Below, one piece after another: positions 8,440 to 20,369 of a stretch of DNA of 64,000 nucleotides. Positions within the stretch are counted from its first letter, which is position 1; each line of letters starts with the position of its first letter. The notes beneath the pieces were generated by a model. That model worked only from the letters and a program-made list of their open reading frames with translations, did not search any database and had not been told where the DNA came from. Source of the stretch: Gracilibacillus halophilus YIM-C55.5. Lineage in GTDB: Bacteria; Bacillota; Bacilli; Bacillales; Amphibacillaceae. The DNA is taken from the NCBI RefSeq assembly GCF_000359605.1, contig NZ_APML01000005.1, positions 28,259 to 92,258 of the forward strand, given 5' to 3'. A program made the position numbers and the translations under genes.

Positions 8440-9150
8440 ATGGATATATATGAACAAAAAGCGTATCAGGAAATGCTGGAATGGGAAACGAATATTCTAA
8501 AGCAGAAAAGCTTGTTTAAAAGTTTATCCAAAAAGGCGCAAAATAAAATCAATAGCTATATACCAGAAAAAGCGCATCAAATGATTACCGAAAGTATAAA
8601 ACAAATGGTCAAGGCGACGTTAATGGGGTCCGACATGACAACGAGAAAACAACAATCATTCGGCTTAAGTTTAGAAGAGAAAGAGTCACGGATAGCGGAC
8701 AAATTATCCAATTACCGTAAAACGGCTGCAGCAGAAGGAGCTGGTACAGGAGCGGGTGGTATTTTCCTTGGATTAGCTGATTTTCCGCTGTTATTATCCA
8801 TTAAGATGAAATTTTTATTTGATGTGGCGAGCGTTTACGGATTCGATACAAAACAATATGAAGAGCGTCTGTTTATATTGCATGTTTTTCAGTTAGCCTT
8901 CTCCAATGATGACAGAAGAAGAGAAGTCTTCCATGTCCTACAACATTGGGAGGAAGAAAAGGACCGCCTGGCACGGATGGATTGGCGCGAGTTTCAACAA
9001 GAGTATCGTGACTATATTGACTTAGTGAAACTATTGCAAATGATTCCAGGATTAGGGGCAATTGTCGGTGCGTATGCCAACTACCAATTACTTGATCAAT
9101 TAGGTGAAACTGCGAAAAACTGCTATCGCATGCGGATGCTAAAAGAGTGA
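8440..9150 (+). CDS. EcsC family protein
   Basis: A 236-residue protein matching the EcsC family: a basic N-terminal helix region, a central glycine/alanine-rich hydrophobic segment AAEGAGTGAGGIFLGLADFPLLL, and a C-terminal LLQMIPGLGAIVGAYANYQLLDQLGETAKNCYRMR block. EcsC was first named from the Bacillus ecs ABC locus, but its own function is unknown. It starts at an ATG preceded by GGAG. It is 80 bases beyond the YesL-like gene with no clear terminator between, and it meets the MFS gene tail to tail 5 bases apart. Confidence 0.82.
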   Translation: MDIYEQKAYQEMLEWETNILKQKSLFKSLSKKAQNKINSYIPEKAHQMITESIKQMVKATLMGSDMTTRKQQSFGLSLEEKESRIADKLSNYRKTAAAEGAGTGAGGIFLGLADFPLLLSIKMKFLFDVASVYGFDTKQYEERLFILHVFQLAFSNDDRRREVFHVLQHWEEEKDRLARMDWREFQQEYRDYIDLVKLLQMIPGLGAIVGAYANYQLLDQLGETAKNCYRMRMLKE

Positions 9151-9154
9151 TGGG

Positions 9155-10321
9155 TCATGATTCCATGATGGCTTGTCGCTTTTTTTGATAGATATAGTAA
9201 CTGCCTAGAGCAATCACGGAAAGTAAGATGCCAGATACATAAGGCATGAAGATCGCCATACCATACAATATCCCGCCAAATGTCGGTCCGATGATTCTGC
9301 CTAAAGAATCAAATGATGACAGAAGTCCTGTCATTTGGCCATACCCTTTTTTAACATTTTTCGTTAATAGAGAAGACACGCTCGGTCGAATGAGTCCATT
9401 ACCGATACCGAAAATGGTTAAGAAAATCGCTGCAGTAACGAAATCCTGAACAAGTAAAATCAGAGCAAAACCGATAGCTGATGTAATGATCCCTATTTGA
9501 ATGACGCGCCCTTCCCCCCATTTTTTCGTTAATTTACCAACAAAGCCACCTTGTACAATAGCACCGGCCAATCCCATAATCATAAATATATATCCAAGTT
9601 CTACCGTGCCAAGTCCTGCCCGATCATTGGCGAAATAGGCAAATGTCGCTTCGAGTCCAGCTAGAGAAATCGAAACAAACCCTTGTAATGCAAACAAAAG
9701 GCCAGTGGGTTGTTGCAATGCTTGTATCATTGATGGACGTTTGTTTGTAGCTGTAACCTCTTCGCTTTGTGCCAATGATTCTTTAAGGACAAACAGTACC
9801 AATAAGAAGGTAATAAATGAAGAACCACCAGCTAAATAAAACGGAATCGCTAAACTTCCTGATGAGAAAATACCGCCAATTGCTGGTCCAAAAATAAAGC
9901 CGAGACCGACTGAAGCACCGATGATTCCCATGCCTTTACTACGGTTTTCTTCATCTGTCGTATCAGCGACATAAGCCATAACAGTTGGCATGTTTGCAGC
10001 TGATAACAAGCCACCGATGATTCTTGCGGCAAATAGCATCCATAACTGTGTCGCCAAAGCCATCATCATAAATGAAAAGGCAAGCCCGGATATACCGATC
10101 AATAACACAGGTTTTCGCCCTATACGGTCAGAGATTTTTCCCCACATAGGAGCGAAGGTGAATTGCATCACAGAATATGCTGACATTAATAAGCCTAGTT
10201 CAGTGGAAGAGGCTCCTAATTCTTCTGCATAAAAGGGGAGAACAGGTATGATAATGCCGAATCCAACCATGACAAGGAACATGACGGCAAATAATATACT
10301 GAACACTTTTTTTGATTCCAA
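9155..10321 (-). CDS. MFS transporter, DHA1 drug-efflux type
   Basis: A 388-residue major facilitator protein with 12 predicted helices. Motif A is present as GKISDRIGRKPVLL, and the DHA1/TetA-NorA-like segments PVLPFYAEELGAS, ARIIGGLLSAANMPTVMAYVAD and the motif C-like GASVGLGFIFGPAIGG are clear. Motif C is characteristic of antiporters that export drugs. I chose the TTG at 10321 because GGAGG lies 8 bases upstream; a TTG five codons earlier lacks a ribosome site. The exported substrate is unknown. A HAD phosphatase gene lies 22 bases upstream on the same strand. Confidence 0.87.
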   Translation of the reverse strand: MESKKVFSILFAVMFLVMVGFGIIIPVLPFYAEELGASSTELGLLMSAYSVMQFTFAPMWGKISDRIGRKPVLLIGISGLAFSFMMMALATQLWMLFAARIIGGLLSAANMPTVMAYVADTTDEENRSKGMGIIGASVGLGFIFGPAIGGIFSSGSLAIPFYLAGGSSFITFLLVLFVLKESLAQSEEVTATNKRPSMIQALQQPTGLLFALQGFVSISLAGLEATFAYFANDRAGLGTVELGYIFMIMGLAGAIVQGGFVGKLTKKWGEGRVIQIGIITSAIGFALILLVQDFVTAAIFLTIFGIGNGLIRPSVSSLLTKNVKKGYGQMTGLLSSFDSLGRIIGPTFGGILYGMAIFMPYVSGILLSVIALGSYYIYQKKRQAIMES

Positions 10322-10343
10322 TGTTGTTGCCTCCAATAATTCG

Positions 10344-11062
10344 TTAAACTTGGTTCAGTGAAAATTGTTGCAATATAGCAGAATAAAGATCGTTTGGATG
10401 ATCAATTGATGCATCAGGATGCACACCATGTTCCGGAATCGCTCGCTGGCGGTGATTCATCCAAATTACGTGCCATCCAGCTTGTTTCGCGCCAACAACG
10501 TCATTTTCGTACGCATCACCTATGTAAATCGTTTGATCTTTCTCTAGATTCAATGCGTTCTCCACGTGTTGAAATGCGTTAATATTTGGTTTTGATACAC
10601 CTAAGTCACCAGAAACGAAAATATTTGATTCTGGAATCCAATGTGTGACCCCTAGCTGTTTCATTTTCATCCACTGATGGTCATGTTCCCCATTAGTGAG
10701 AATGCGACTTGCCAGTTGTTATTAACGATGGTAGGTAACACTTCCGTCAGACTGCTGAAAAGAGTGATTTGTTTTAGTTCTTGTAAATAGGTATGTTGAA
10801 ATTGAATGGCATCTTCCTCCGTTAAGGCAATGCCAAAATCGTTACACGCCTTTGTGATGCGATATGTTTGTAATTCCAAAGCGGTCATTTCTCCGCTCAT
10901 ATGTTTTTCAAAAACTTCATCACTGTAATGACGGCATGCTTTATACAGACGGATCATGTCATCATCCGAAAATGACGAATCGATTTGTTGATGCACTGTA
11001 TTTTTAAATGGTTGTAATTGGTCATATAAAGTATCATCTACGTCAAAAATAATCGTTTTCAT
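10344..11062 (-). pseudogene. HAD family hydrolase, frameshifted
   Basis: The 5' part (ATG at 11062, after AAGGAG) encodes MKTIIFDVDDTLYDQ, the nucleophile motif I of HAD phosphatases, and runs to NNNWQVA. The reading then continues only in another frame as ILTNGEHDHQWMKMKQLG (motif II), and further on GDLGVSKPNINAFQ (Lys motif III) and IYIGDAYENDVVGAKQAGW (motif IV). One added base near 10700-10705 would restore a complete YjjG/PhnX-like phosphatase of about 239 residues. All catalytic motifs are intact, so a sequencing error is as likely as a true mutation. Confidence 0.8.
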
Positions 11063-11166
11063 GATTCTTCTCCTTATGAAGCAAGCTTTACTAAAAATGA
11101 TGACACAAAAGCGTTGAAATAACAATTGATTCAACGAAAATTGTATGACTATTTGATGAACAATGA

Positions 11167-11195
11167 TTGAAAAGTCGTGTGAAACTTGTTATAAT
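11167..11195 (+). promoter_or_regulatory. Sigma-A promoter of serC
   Basis: TTGAAA (11167-11172) and TATAAT (11190-11195) are separated by 17 bases. The start of transcription would lie just before the ZTP riboswitch. Confidence 0.75.
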
Positions 11196-11212
11196 TTTCA
11201 CAAAATTACAGT

Positions 11213-11288
11213 GGCTATGTGTAACTGGCGAGGTATACGGAATAACCGTAGGGGAGCACATAGTATCGACAAGTCGCTCGCCTGGGCA
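11213..11288 (+). ncRNA. ZTP/ZMP riboswitch (pfl motif) upstream of serC
   Basis: The leader shows the pfl-motif layout. CTATGTG (11215-11221) pairs with CACATAG (11257-11263). Inside is ACTGGCGAG, a hairpin TACGG-aataa-CCGTA, then the conserved GGGGAGCA. The pseudoknot strand GGCGAG (11227-11232) pairs with CTCGCC (11277-11282), followed by the signature CGCCTGGGCA. ZTP riboswitches sense the purine intermediate ZMP/ZTP, which accumulates when 10-formyl-tetrahydrofolate is low, and turn on one-carbon and purine genes. Placement before serC fits, since serine feeds the folate one-carbon pool. Confidence 0.88.
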
Positions 11289-11291
11289 AAA

Positions 11292-11325
11292 GGTAAGGAT
11301 GTAGATTCCTTACCTCTTTCTGTTT
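11292..11325 (+). terminator. Riboswitch-controlled terminator before serC
   Basis: GGTAAGGA (11292-11299) pairs with TCCTTACC (11307-11314) and is followed by a T-rich run. It begins 4 bases after the ZTP aptamer, the usual layout for transcription attenuation; ligand binding would be expected to prevent its formation. Confidence 0.85.
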
Positions 11326-11355
11326 GATTTATGAGAGAAGGAGTGGAGTCATAAA

Positions 11356-12435
11356 ATGGATAGAGTGTACAATTTTTCAGCAGGTCCATCAATGTTGCCG
11401 TTAGAAGTGTTAGAGCAAGCGCAAAGTGAATTAACGAATTATAAAGGTTCTGGTATGTCGGTGATGGAGTTGAGCCATCGTTCGAAACTTTTCACAGAAA
11501 TTATCACTGGTGCAGAAAATCTTCTACGTGAGCTTATGCACATTCCTGATAACTATAAGGTATTATTTGTTCAAGGTGGTGCATCGCAACAATTTGCTGC
11601 TATTCCGCTCAACTTGAAGAAAAACGGCCAAGCGGATTATGTCAATACGGGATCATGGTCAAAAAAAGCGATGAAAGAAGCGAAGAAATTTATCGAAGTA
11701 AACGAAATCGCATCTTCTGAAGATGGAAATTTTACGTATATCCCAAGCGTAACAGCTGATAAGGTAAAATCGGATGCAGATTATGTGCATATTACAACGA
11801 ATAACACCATTGAGGGAACTGCATTTCGCAATATTCCTGATACAGGAGATGTACCATTGGTGGCTGATATGTCTTCCAATATTCTCTCAGAAGAAATCGA
11901 TGTATCGAAATTTGGCGTGATTTATGCCGGTGCACAGAAAAATATTGGTCCTGCAGGCTTAACAGTTGTCATCGTTCGTGATGATTTAATCGGTCATGCC
12001 GTCGAGGAATGCCCAACAATGCTAGACTTCAAGACCCATAGTGAGAGTGGATCGCTGTATAATACACCACCGACATTTGGTGTTTACGTGGCGAAGCTTG
12101 TATTTGAATGGATTCAAGCACAAGGTGGTTTAACGGCCATCCAGAAACGTAATGAGAAAAAAGCAAACATGTTATATGAATATATTGCACAATCTGACTT
12201 CTATCATTCTCCTGTCAAAGAAGATAGTCGTTCGATTATGAATATTCCGTTCGTGGTGCCAAATCATGATGTGGATGCAACATTTATTCAAAAGGCCCAG
12301 GAAGAAGGACTAGAAACGTTAAAAGGTCACCGTTCTGTTGGCGGTATGCGTGCTAGCATTTATAACGCAATGCCAGTTGAAGGTGTTGAAGCGTTAATTG
12401 AATTCATGAAAAAATTTGAGAAAGAACATCAATAA
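11356..12435 (+). CDS. serC: Phosphoserine aminotransferase
   Basis: A 359-residue class V PLP aminotransferase converting 3-phosphohydroxypyruvate and glutamate to phosphoserine (serine, and in some bacteria pyridoxine, synthesis). It opens with the family hallmark [11 protein letters not shown] and has the SHRSKLF substrate segment. The PLP-binding Lys is in [15 protein letters not shown], and the C-terminal [17 protein letters not shown] is characteristic of SerC. Length and start match the family; GAAGGAG precedes the ATG. It is a single-gene transcription unit controlled by the upstream ZTP riboswitch and closed by a strong terminator. Confidence 0.96.
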   Translation: MDRVYNFSAGPSMLPLEVLEQAQSELTNYKGSGMSVMELSHRSKLFTEIITGAENLLRELMHIPDNYKVLFVQGGASQQFAAIPLNLKKNGQADYVNTGSWSKKAMKEAKKFIEVNEIASSEDGNFTYIPSVTADKVKSDADYVHITTNNTIEGTAFRNIPDTGDVPLVADMSSNILSEEIDVSKFGVIYAGAQKNIGPAGLTVVIVRDDLIGHAVEECPTMLDFKTHSESGSLYNTPPTFGVYVAKLVFEWIQAQGGLTAIQKRNEKKANMLYEYIAQSDFYHSPVKEDSRSIMNIPFVVPNHDVDATFIQKAQEEGLETLKGHRSVGGMRASIYNAMPVEGVEALIEFMKKFEKEHQ

Positions 12436-12442
12436 GACAGGA

Positions 12443-12477
12443 AGGAAGCAGCGATTCTCGCATGCTTCCTTTTTTCT
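12443..12477 (+). terminator. Terminator of serC
   Basis: AGGAAGCA (12443-12450) pairs with TGCTTCCT (12463-12470), followed by a run of Ts, seven bases after the serC stop. Confidence 0.85.
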
Positions 12478-12563
12478 AACGGAGAGAAAATCTGTTGTTT
12501 AGAATAATATGTTCATTAAAGACTTCCCCATCCTCTTTATAGCTTGCTGGGAGATACTCGTGT

Positions 12564-12592
12564 TTGGCAATTGCTACAAGGTCTGATATAAT
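12564..12592 (+). promoter_or_regulatory. Sigma-A promoter of queF
   Basis: TTGGCA (12564-12569), 17-base spacer and TATAAT (12587-12592). A TG dinucleotide just before the -10 hexamer resembles an extended -10. Confidence 0.75.
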
Positions 12593-12610
12593 GCGTATTT
12601 AGACGAAAAA

Positions 12611-12647
12611 GCAGTTCGAAACCATCCTGCTTAATCAAAACTAGGGG
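12611..12647 (+). ncRNA. preQ1-I riboswitch upstream of queF
   Basis: A compact aptamer: P1 GCAG (12611-12614) pairs with CTGC (12627-12630). The loop is TTCGAAACCATC, and the A-rich tail TTAATCAAAACTAGGGG follows, as in class I preQ1 riboswitches with the tail TTAACAAAACAAGG. The 3' end of the aptamer overlaps the ribosome-binding G run (12644-12649) of queF, so ligand binding would be expected to block translation. preQ1 is the product made by QueF, giving simple feedback. Confidence 0.8.
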
Positions 12648-12656
12648 GAATCAACC

Positions 12657-13064
12657 ATGTCTGATGAATATTACTTGCCACGATCTGGCCCGATGCCACG
12701 GCCCAATAGTGTTGAAGAAGGGCGAGGAGTTTTAAAACAGGAAGCCTTTGATGCACCAAATGTTCAAAGAATTACCTTCCGAGCGTTAGAATTTACCGCC
12801 ATTTGTCCGAAAACAGGTCAGCCGGATTTTGGGACCGTAGAAATTGCCTATACACCGCGTGATAAATGTATTGAGTCAAAATCAATGAAATTTTATATGT
12901 GGTCGTTCCGTGATCACGGTGCTTTTTGCGAATCACTGGCTGCTCAAATAGCCGATGATATAATGTGGGCGATTGAACCTGCTTCGGTTGACGTCACCGT
13001 TTATCAAACAGCAAGAGGCGGGATTGAGCTAACTACAGAAGCATCAAGAGAATATGGCGAATAA
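12657..13064 (+). CDS. queF: NADPH-dependent 7-cyano-7-deazaguanine reductase (QueF), short form
   Basis: A 135-residue T-fold enzyme that reduces preQ0 to preQ1 in queuosine synthesis. The catalytic Cys50 and Asp57 lie in FTAICPKTGQPDF and the QueF signature ESKSMKFY spans 73-80, followed by SFRDHGAFCE and ARGGIELT. It is shorter than the about 165-residue Bacillus enzyme, lacking the C-terminal YRMMNHD-type tail and having a different N-terminus, but all core motifs are present. The start follows a run of G within the preQ1 aptamer. It is flanked by a bidirectional terminator. Confidence 0.93.
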   Translation: MSDEYYLPRSGPMPRPNSVEEGRGVLKQEAFDAPNVQRITFRALEFTAICPKTGQPDFGTVEIAYTPRDKCIESKSMKFYMWSFRDHGAFCESLAAQIADDIMWAIEPASVDVTVYQTARGGIELTTEASREYGE

Positions 13065-13070
13065 AAAAAA

Positions 13071-13110
13071 GAAGCTGGGACCTATCTCTTTGTCCTAGCT
13101 TCCTTTTTAT
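13071..13110. terminator. Bidirectional terminator between queF and the DinB-like gene
   Basis: GAAGCTGGGAC (13071-13081) pairs with GTCCTAGCTTC (13092-13102), with an A run on the left and a T run on the right. It serves queF and the convergent downstream gene. Confidence 0.85.
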
Positions 13111-13152
13111 ATGGAAAAACTGACTTTTTCTGGCCTGAGATTGAATCATTGA

Positions 13153-13628
13153 TTAGTTACTATCTTCTTTTGTTGGTCCCATGATACCTGGTACGTCTAA
13201 TCCAGCTTGACGAAGCAATACAGTCATTTGGCCACGATGATGGGTCTGGTGATCAATGAACGTGCGCAATACGGCACCACGTGGTAGTTGTGTACCGAAT
13301 GCCTCGACCGTTTCTTCGAGTTTTTCATCGGTTAGCTTGGCTTTCGCTTCTTTTTTGACGTCTTCTGCGATTTGCTTGTATGCCTCGACGATGTCGTCTG
13401 CTTTTGTTGGCACTTGGCTCGGATCACCGGATGCTTTCACATCAAGCCTACAACGCCAGTGAAAAAAGCAGGCGCAGTTGCTAAATGCCAGCCTAACCAA
13501 CCTAACGTACTGTGACCTTCTACAATGGCTTGATCCAATTTCTCATCGGTTAAAGATTCAAATACTTTGATTGTTCCTTGCGCAGCTTGTTCCCAATCAT
13601 TAAGAAAGTCTTCGATCTTACGATACAT
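13153..13628 (-). pseudogene. DinB family protein, frameshifted
   Basis: The 5' frame (ATG at 13628) encodes MYRKIEDFLNDWEQAAQG and HSTLGWLGWHLATAPAFF and is cut at GVVGLM-stop. The rest continues in another frame from DVKASGDPSQVP to the end, including FIDHQTHHRGQMTVLLRQAG. The three metal-site histidines of the DinB four-helix fold (LGWHL and DHQTHHRGQ) are all kept. One extra base near 13441-13449 joins the frames into a normal DinB-like protein of about 158 residues. Members include thiol-S-transferases and stress-induced hydrolases; the specific role is unknown. A base-call error is likely. Confidence 0.8.
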
Positions 13629-13717
13629 AGATTCACAACTCCTATTCATAGATTTTCAGTTAGTTTTAACGTAACAAAATATAAAGCAAAGTTCACTTCA
13701 AGAGCCTTAAGAAATCA

Positions 13718-14425
13718 TTAATCATGAAGGTTTTCTTGAATAAAAAAGTGTGATTGCTCGTAATTGTAAGTCACTTTAGAAAAGTCAAATGGCTGTCCGT
13801 TGGTTAAATGGAAGATCGTTTCAGCAAATAGTTTTGGTACACCTTCATTCAAACCTAAATATTTCCCTTCTTCTGCTGTTAGCTTATCCACATGAATATA
13901 AAGATCTGAAAACCCAATTTTTAGACCTAAACCTTCTTGAATATAATTGAAGATTGATTCTGATACAATTTCTTTATTTAAGTAAGTAACGATTGCTTTG
14001 TTAAAAAACGATTCTTCTAAACATAGTGTTTTTCCGTTAATATATCGAATTCTTTTAACGTAGTAAACATCGTCATGAATATGGATATTTAAACTGTCAG
14101 CAACTTCACTATTTGGTTTTCTTACATCTAGTTCAATCACTTCAGAAGTAATTTGAAAGTTATCAAGGTCTTTCTTGAAACCTTGATTGGAGAGCAAATT
14201 AATATAACCTTTACGTCTATGTCTTCTAACAAATATCCCGCTACCTCTAACTTGATAGACATCGCCTTTTTTTTCTAACAAATCGAGTGCATTGATAATT
14301 GTACTTTTACTCGCTTTAAATTGTGACATGAGAGATTCTAGCACAGGTAATTTATGCCCTTGTTGGAGATCATTATCTTCAATGAATTGTTTAATTTCGT
14401 TAGCAATTGCTTGATATTTTAACAT
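13718..14425 (-). CDS. GntR family regulator with UTRA domain (beta-glucoside operon)
   Basis: A 235-residue transcription factor. The N-terminal winged helix contains the helix-turn-helix LMSQFKASKSTIINALDLL and the wing VRGSGIFVRRH. The C-terminal UTRA ligand-binding domain includes RIRYINGKTLCLEESFF and ends in a FSKVTYNYEQSHFF segment. It is divergent from the beta-glucoside PTS and phospho-beta-glucosidase genes, with a palindrome in their promoter, so it probably represses them and responds to a phosphorylated sugar. The start ATG follows GAGGAA. It is similar in type to BglR/GmuR/YydK regulators. Confidence 0.87.
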   Translation of the reverse strand: MLKYQAIANEIKQFIEDNDLQQGHKLPVLESLMSQFKASKSTIINALDLLEKKGDVYQVRGSGIFVRRHRRKGYINLLSNQGFKKDLDNFQITSEVIELDVRKPNSEVADSLNIHIHDDVYYVKRIRYINGKTLCLEESFFNKAIVTYLNKEIVSESIFNYIQEGLGLKIGFSDLYIHVDKLTAEEGKYLGLNEGVPKLFAETIFHLTNGQPFDFSKVTYNYEQSHFFIQENLHD

Positions 14426-14528
14426 CAGACATTCCTCATTACGTTATTTTCTCATGATTATTATATCATCAAACTTTTGGAAAATCATCCTAAAAATAAT
14501 GTTTAATAATAAAATAATTATATACTAC

Positions 14529-14557
14529 TTGAAAAATTGTACCGATACAATTATAAT
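14529..14557 (+). promoter_or_regulatory. bgl promoter with palindromic operator in the spacer
   Basis: TTGAAA (14529-14534) and TATAAT (14552-14557) are 17 bases apart. The spacer is almost entirely the palindrome ATTGTACCGATACAAT (14536-14551). A GntR-family repressor bound there would occlude RNA polymerase directly. Confidence 0.75.
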
Positions 14558-14645
14558 GTTTGATAATGGTGTTATGATTTGATTGTAATGAGTGAGTAAG
14601 GGAGTTGATATATAAAAAAACTTTCAGAAGGACGAATAAAAATAA

Positions 14646-17922
<3,277 letters not shown>

Positions 17923-18021
17923 TGTAATTATCCAGCTGAAGCTAGAATTATAAATCTCACGCCAGAAATATAAAAGAAAGGCTAGAAATAACCAAATTCC
18001 ACCATCAACCAATAAATTTAA

Positions 18022-18066
18022 AGAAGAGGCTTACGTGCGACAACCATTCGTAAGTCTCTTCTCTTT
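18022..18066. terminator. Bidirectional terminator after the bgl operon
   Basis: AGAAGAG-CTTACG (18022-18035) pairs with CGTAAG-CTCTTCT (18049-18062) and is followed by TTTT; it also lies just past the end of the convergent membrane-protein gene. Confidence 0.8.
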
Positions 18067-18083
18067 TGCATTCTATCAATATA

Positions 18084-19436
18084 TTAAATCAATAAATACG
18101 CAACGAATATTCCAACAGCCCCAAATAAAAAGGAGTAAGGTAAGTTATAAAATGTAATGTAATAAGGGCTTTGCCGTAAGCTCATCGAAGTAATCGTTAC
18201 TACTAATCCATACGTACCAATCGGAACTGTGGCGACACCACTTGTAATCAGGATAACGGCTAAGCTTAACGGACTTAGAATATCCATTAACATCGTACTA
18301 ATCCCACCAAGAACACCCATCGTTGCAATTGGATGAACACCAAACATACTCATAAAAATAAATAATAACTGTATCATGATTAAGATCAATAATGGAGCAT
18401 TCGACACAGCGATAATGGGATCTTGAATCATTTGCAAAGCAGGTGATTCATTTAATGTTCCGGTAAAGAAAGCGAGTGTGACAAATAAGACAATAAAGTT
18501 TTGCATGTGATTTAAATTGTCTTTCCACTTGTTCCATCCAATTGTCCAAAAGCTTTTGAATCGCTTCATGAACAATGACCAAACGAAAGCGAATGGAAAT
18601 ACGATGACGGTCACGATAAAGATAAATTCTAGGTCAAAGAGGTTGCCTAAAAGAACAACTATGACTAGGAATGATAGTAATGCAACAATTAATTGCAAGA
18701 TTTTGCGACGTTTGTGTCTCGCTTTTTGCGTGTTGACACTATCCTCATCTAGCGGATAATGGTATCTTCCAAAATAATATCTTCCCCACATGCTATCAAT
18801 GGCATACATAACAATCGTAATGATCATCATAATCGGTAATATTTGAGCAAAGTTAACCCCTGTAATAAAAATAGCCATTGCAACTAATACTTCTAATGGA
18901 CTCCATGGAAGCGCCAATGAATAACCTCTTAACGTTGCCATCATGATAAACTTGTTGGCTACCTGTCTTTTTACTGGTTTTAAATTATCAACTAAGACAT
19001 CTTGACTAATGGTAGCAGATGACACATTGAGAAAAGCCGTCAGCGACATCATGGCTGTGATACTCCGTTGATAGAGCATACCTAAATCTTTTACGTTGCC
19101 GCGAAGCAATTGCTGCAGTAACCGGTCAAATCGTCCTGCTGCAACGACACTGTTCATCCACGGTAACATGGCTAGCAAAGTAAGCAACGATAAATTTCCA
19201 GCTAAAATCGGTGGTAGCTGATGTATTGATAAATCCGCTGAAAAATAAAGTGAGGTACCCGTCACAATAAAAAGAACCCCTAATATTTGAAATAACCGTG
19301 ACGCTTTATGAAAGCTAATGACGAACATGAGAAACGCCAATATCCCCAAGCAATCGTTTAGTATTTCATTCGGATATAGGACAGATATAATATGTAACAA
19401 AAACACGAATGCAAAAAAGATGTATAGTCGTTTCAT
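18084..19436 (-). CDS. Polytopic membrane protein, putative transporter
   Basis: A 450-residue protein that is almost all membrane, with about 11-12 hydrophobic helices and a basic loop near residue 240 (KARHKRRK). Repeated half features such as FLNVSSATISQDVLVDNL and MFGVHPIATMGVLGGIS, with conserved small residues in re-entrant-like positions, recall ion-transporter superfamily permeases, but I cannot name a family. The start follows AGAAGGTG. It lies alone between two terminator or promoter regions and is divergent from the fru operon. No partner gene suggests a substrate. Confidence 0.7.
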   Translation of the reverse strand: MKRLYIFFAFVFLLHIISVLYPNEILNDCLGILAFLMFVISFHKASRLFQILGVLFIVTGTSLYFSADLSIHQLPPILAGNLSLLTLLAMLPWMNSVVAAGRFDRLLQQLLRGNVKDLGMLYQRSITAMMSLTAFLNVSSATISQDVLVDNLKPVKRQVANKFIMMATLRGYSLALPWSPLEVLVAMAIFITGVNFAQILPIMMIITIVMYAIDSMWGRYYFGRYHYPLDEDSVNTQKARHKRRKILQLIVALLSFLVIVVLLGNLFDLEFIFIVTVIVFPFAFVWSLFMKRFKSFWTIGWNKWKDNLNHMQNFIVLFVTLAFFTGTLNESPALQMIQDPIIAVSNAPLLILIMIQLLFIFMSMFGVHPIATMGVLGGISTMLMDILSPLSLAVILITSGVATVPIGTYGLVVTITSMSLRQSPYYITFYNLPYSFLFGAVGIFVAYLLI

Positions 19437-19510
19437 GGAGCACCTTCTTTCTAGATTAAACGTATTTCCATCTTACCAAAACATATGTGAAAACACAGTG
19501 TGTCACAATA

Positions 19511-19592
19511 AAATGATTGATTTTGATTGAAAGTGAATTTTTGCAATTGACTTTGATTGATTTTGGTTATATAATCTATGTAAACGATTTAA
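19511..19592 (+). promoter_or_regulatory. fru operon promoter with FruR-like direct repeats and cre
   Basis: TTGACT (19547-19552) and TATAAT (19570-19575) are 17 bases apart. TGATTGA occurs three times, ending at 19520, 19530 and 19560, so the copies lie 10 or 30 bases apart on one helix face; such direct repeats suit a DeoR-type FruR. A cre-like TGTAAACGATTTAA (one mismatch) is at 19579-19592, over the transcription start. Confidence 0.7.
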
Positions 19593-19613
19593 TAAAAAAT
19601 GAGGGAGTCAATC

Positions 19614-20369
19614 ATGTTAACGGTTGAACGTCACGCACGTATTTTGGAATTTTTGAAACAAAAGGAAACCGCTACTGTGAAGGAGATTGGTGAGGTTACA
19701 AAAGCCTCAGAATCAACCATTCGCAGAGACTTAAATGAGCTTGAAAAGAAACAGCAAATTAAACGCGTTCATGGCGGGGCGGCTTTAGTCCATCAAAAAA
19801 GCCAAGAACCAACCTTATCTGAAAAGAGCCCTCAATATAAAACAGCCAAACAGGCGATTGCGACATCAGCAGCTGCTCTGATTGATAAGGGTGATACCGT
19901 ATTTTTAGATGCAGGAACCACAACGGTAGAAATGATTCCTTGGTTAACCGATCAATCACTCGTTGTCGTCACCAATGGTATTCCCCATGTACAAAAATTA
20001 ATGGAACAAGGAATCGAGACCTATGTCGTTGCAGGTAAAGCAAAACAGGGAACAGGTGCATTGATTGGCACAAAAGCAGTCTCGACTCTTCAGGAGTATC
20101 ATTTTGACAAATGTTTCTTAGGGATGAACGGGATTCATGCAAGTCAAGGCTATACGACACCGGATCCAGAAGAGGCAAGTGTTAAACGACAAGCTTTGGA
20201 GCAGTCACAATCCACTTATGTGTTGGCAGATGCGTCAAAATTCGGTGAGGTTTCCTTTTCCAGTGTGGCCGCACTCAGTGATGCGACGATCATGACATCA
20301 GGTGAACTGTCAGCACAACAACATAAAGAAATTAAACAATCAACAACAATAAAGGTGGTACCTTCATGA
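19614..20369 (+). CDS. fruR: DeoR family repressor of the fructose operon
   Basis: A 251-residue DeoR-type regulator. The N-terminal helix-turn-helix is ATVKEIGEVTKASESTIRRDLNEL, with the family signature RVHGGA after it. The C-terminal sugar-phosphate sensing domain has DKGDTVFLDAGTTT and ADASKFGEVSF. The ATG at 19614 has GAGGGAG 6 bases upstream; an earlier ATG overlaps this site. It is the first gene of fruR-fruK-fruA and overlaps fruK by 4 bases. By family knowledge fructose 1-phosphate relieves repression. Confidence 0.93.
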   Translation: MLTVERHARILEFLKQKETATVKEIGEVTKASESTIRRDLNELEKKQQIKRVHGGAALVHQKSQEPTLSEKSPQYKTAKQAIATSAAALIDKGDTVFLDAGTTTVEMIPWLTDQSLVVVTNGIPHVQKLMEQGIETYVVAGKAKQGTGALIGTKAVSTLQEYHFDKCFLGMNGIHASQGYTTPDPEEASVKRQALEQSQSTYVLADASKFGEVSFSSVAALSDATIMTSGELSAQQHKEIKQSTTIKVVPS

